DNA of 5,884 nt from Pseudomonadota bacterium (GTDB lineage Bacteria > Pseudomonadota > Gammaproteobacteria > Burkholderiales > SG8-39): positions 1-5,884 of the forward strand of contig JAJZUN010000204.1 in the NCBI GenBank assembly GCA_021848555.1, read 5' to 3'. This document shows, in pieces, positions 5,111 to 5,884 of the stretch (positions are counted from its first letter, which is position 1; every line of letters begins with the position of its first letter). The translations under genes were made by a program, and so were the position numbers. Under the pieces are notes generated by a model, which was not told the origin of the DNA, did no database searches, and worked only from the letters and a program-made list of their open reading frames with translations.

Positions 5111-5884
5111 ATGCAGCCTGGCCGGGCAAAACTGAGCGATGTTGCGCAGCTTGCGGGGGTTTCGCTCGCGACCGCATCGCGCTGCATCAACCACCCGGCA
5201 AAGGTGAAACCCGAACTCAGGGAGCGGGTGCAGAAGGCCCTGCAGGAACTCGCATATGTAACCAACGGGCGCGCCCGGGCGCTGGCGACTTCGCGTTCGC
5301 ACAGCATCGGCGCGGTCGTGCCCACGCTGAACATCTCGATTTTTGCCAGGGCGGCGGAATTGCTGCAGCGGCGACTGGGCGAGGCCGGCTACACGCTGAT
5401 GCTGGCGAACTCGGCATACGACCCGGCGCAGGAACTGGCGCAGGTGAAGGCTTTTCTCGAGCAGGGCATCGACGGCATGGTGCTGGTTGGCGCCGAGCAC
5501 GATCCGAAGGTGTTCGAACTTCTTGAAACAAGCGCCACGCCGTTCATCCTGACCTACACGCACGCGCCCGGTTCCAAGTATCCGTGCGTAGGCTTCGACA
5601 ACTACACCTCGGCCTACCGCCTGACCGAATACGTCGTCGGCTTGGGCCACCAGCGCTTCGGTCTGATCCGCACGCCGACACAGTGGAACGATCGCGTGGC
5701 GCAGCGTCTAGCCGGCATTCGCGCCGCACTGGCCGATCATTCCATCGCGGACCCGATCGAGCACGTGCTCGACGTTCCGTATTCGATCGCTACCGGCCGT
5801 TCCGCGTTTCGTCGCCTCATGACCGGTGCGCAACCGCCGAGCGCGGTGATCTGCACCAACGACGTGTTCGGCATCGGCGCGCTG
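5111..5884 (+). CDS. LacI/GalR-family transcriptional regulator (3' end beyond the window)
   Basis: 258 codons are open to the window edge; a full member has about 330-350. Residues 7-27 form the helix-turn-helix (K-L-S-D-V-A-Q-L-A-G-V-S-L-A-T-A-S-R-C-I-N), with Leu19, Ala20 and Arg24 at the base-reading positions. CcpA (S-M-A-T-V-S-R) and GalR (S-V-A-T-V-S-R) are close there, and both read AANCGNTT. The hinge helix is A-R-A-L-A-T (55-60), with Leu58 in the intercalating place. A periplasmic-binding-like effector domain starts at about residue 63 (S-H-S-I-G-A-V-V-P), with later landmarks L-G-H-Q-R-F-G-L-I-R and C-T-N-D-V-F-G-I-G-A-L. The ATG at 5111 is the only sensible start: no in-frame ATG or GTG lies in the 50 nt upstream. 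An alanine replaces the usual valine at residue 22. It is divergent from the CoA operon and is the likely owner of O1 and O2. The effector is unknown; a sugar, sugar acid or CoA thioester cannot be told apart here. Confidence 0.93.
   Translation, partial: MQPGRAKLSDVAQLAGVSLATASRCINHPAKVKPELRERVQKALQELAYVTNGRARALATSRSHSIGAVVPTLNISIFARAAELLQRRLGEAGYTLMLANSAYDPAQELAQVKAFLEQGIDGMVLVGAEHDPKVFELLETSATPFILTYTHAPGSKYPCVGFDNYTSAYRLTEYVVGLGHQRFGLIRTPTQWNDRVAQRLAGIRAALADHSIADPIEHVLDVPYSIATGRSAFRRLMTGAQPPSAVICTNDVFGIGAL

Noticed and set aside
5047..5526. A 159-codon plus-strand frame, and a 195-codon minus-strand frame (5063-5650), over the regulator region.
   Set aside because: Both are out of frame with the clear LacI-family reading from 5111, which has a canonical helix-turn-helix and effector domain.

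Overview
This is GC-rich DNA with short gaps between genes and the codon choice of a betaproteobacterium, most likely Burkholderiales or a relative. Two things point there. The left third carries hda, a PerM/AI-2E permease gene and purM, a neighbourhood I know from this group and, in looser form, from Escherichia coli. The PurM sequence also reads like a betaproteobacterial PurM. The species cannot be named from this window, and I see no insertion sequence, integrase, tRNA, rRNA or CRISPR array.

Left part (1-2235), housekeeping. On the minus strand a seven-to-eight-helix permease gene (perM type, 64-1128) runs directly into hda, the regulator of replication initiation, of which only the first 21 codons are present (64 down to 1). 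The perM stop and hda start overlap, so they are probably translationally coupled. Divergently on the plus strand is purM (1192-2235), an enzyme of de novo purine synthesis that probably starts at TTG. The 63-bp gap between perM and purM holds a perfect 6-3-6 inverted repeat.

Right part (2318-4873), a three-gene catabolic-type operon on the minus strand. Transcribed order: an enoyl-CoA hydratase/isomerase (crotonase fold), a family III CoA transferase (CaiB/BaiF), and a small MaoC-like hydratase (single hotdog). The gaps are 59 and 58 nt. Together they would load a carboxylic acid onto CoA and hydrate or dehydrate the resulting unsaturated acyl-CoA. No thiolase, dehydrogenase, ligase or transporter lies in the window, so the substrate cannot be told. 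The operon converges on purM.

Divergent control region (4874-5110) and a LacI-family regulator gene (5111 to the window end, 258 codons, truncated). This 237-bp gap is the most information-rich part of the window. It holds two copies of the decamer GAAAGCGCTT, each the core of a LacI-family type operator: one about 90 bp upstream of the hydratase gene, the other just before the regulator's ATG and just downstream of a good sigma-70 promoter. Between them lie a perfect 17-bp palindrome and a perfect 6-3-6 inverted repeat overlapping the first operator. The simplest model is a regulator that represses both its own gene and the CoA operon, with a possible second regulator acting at the 17-bp palindrome. 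The pairing of a LacI-type regulator with an acyl-CoA operon is the main thing worth following up.
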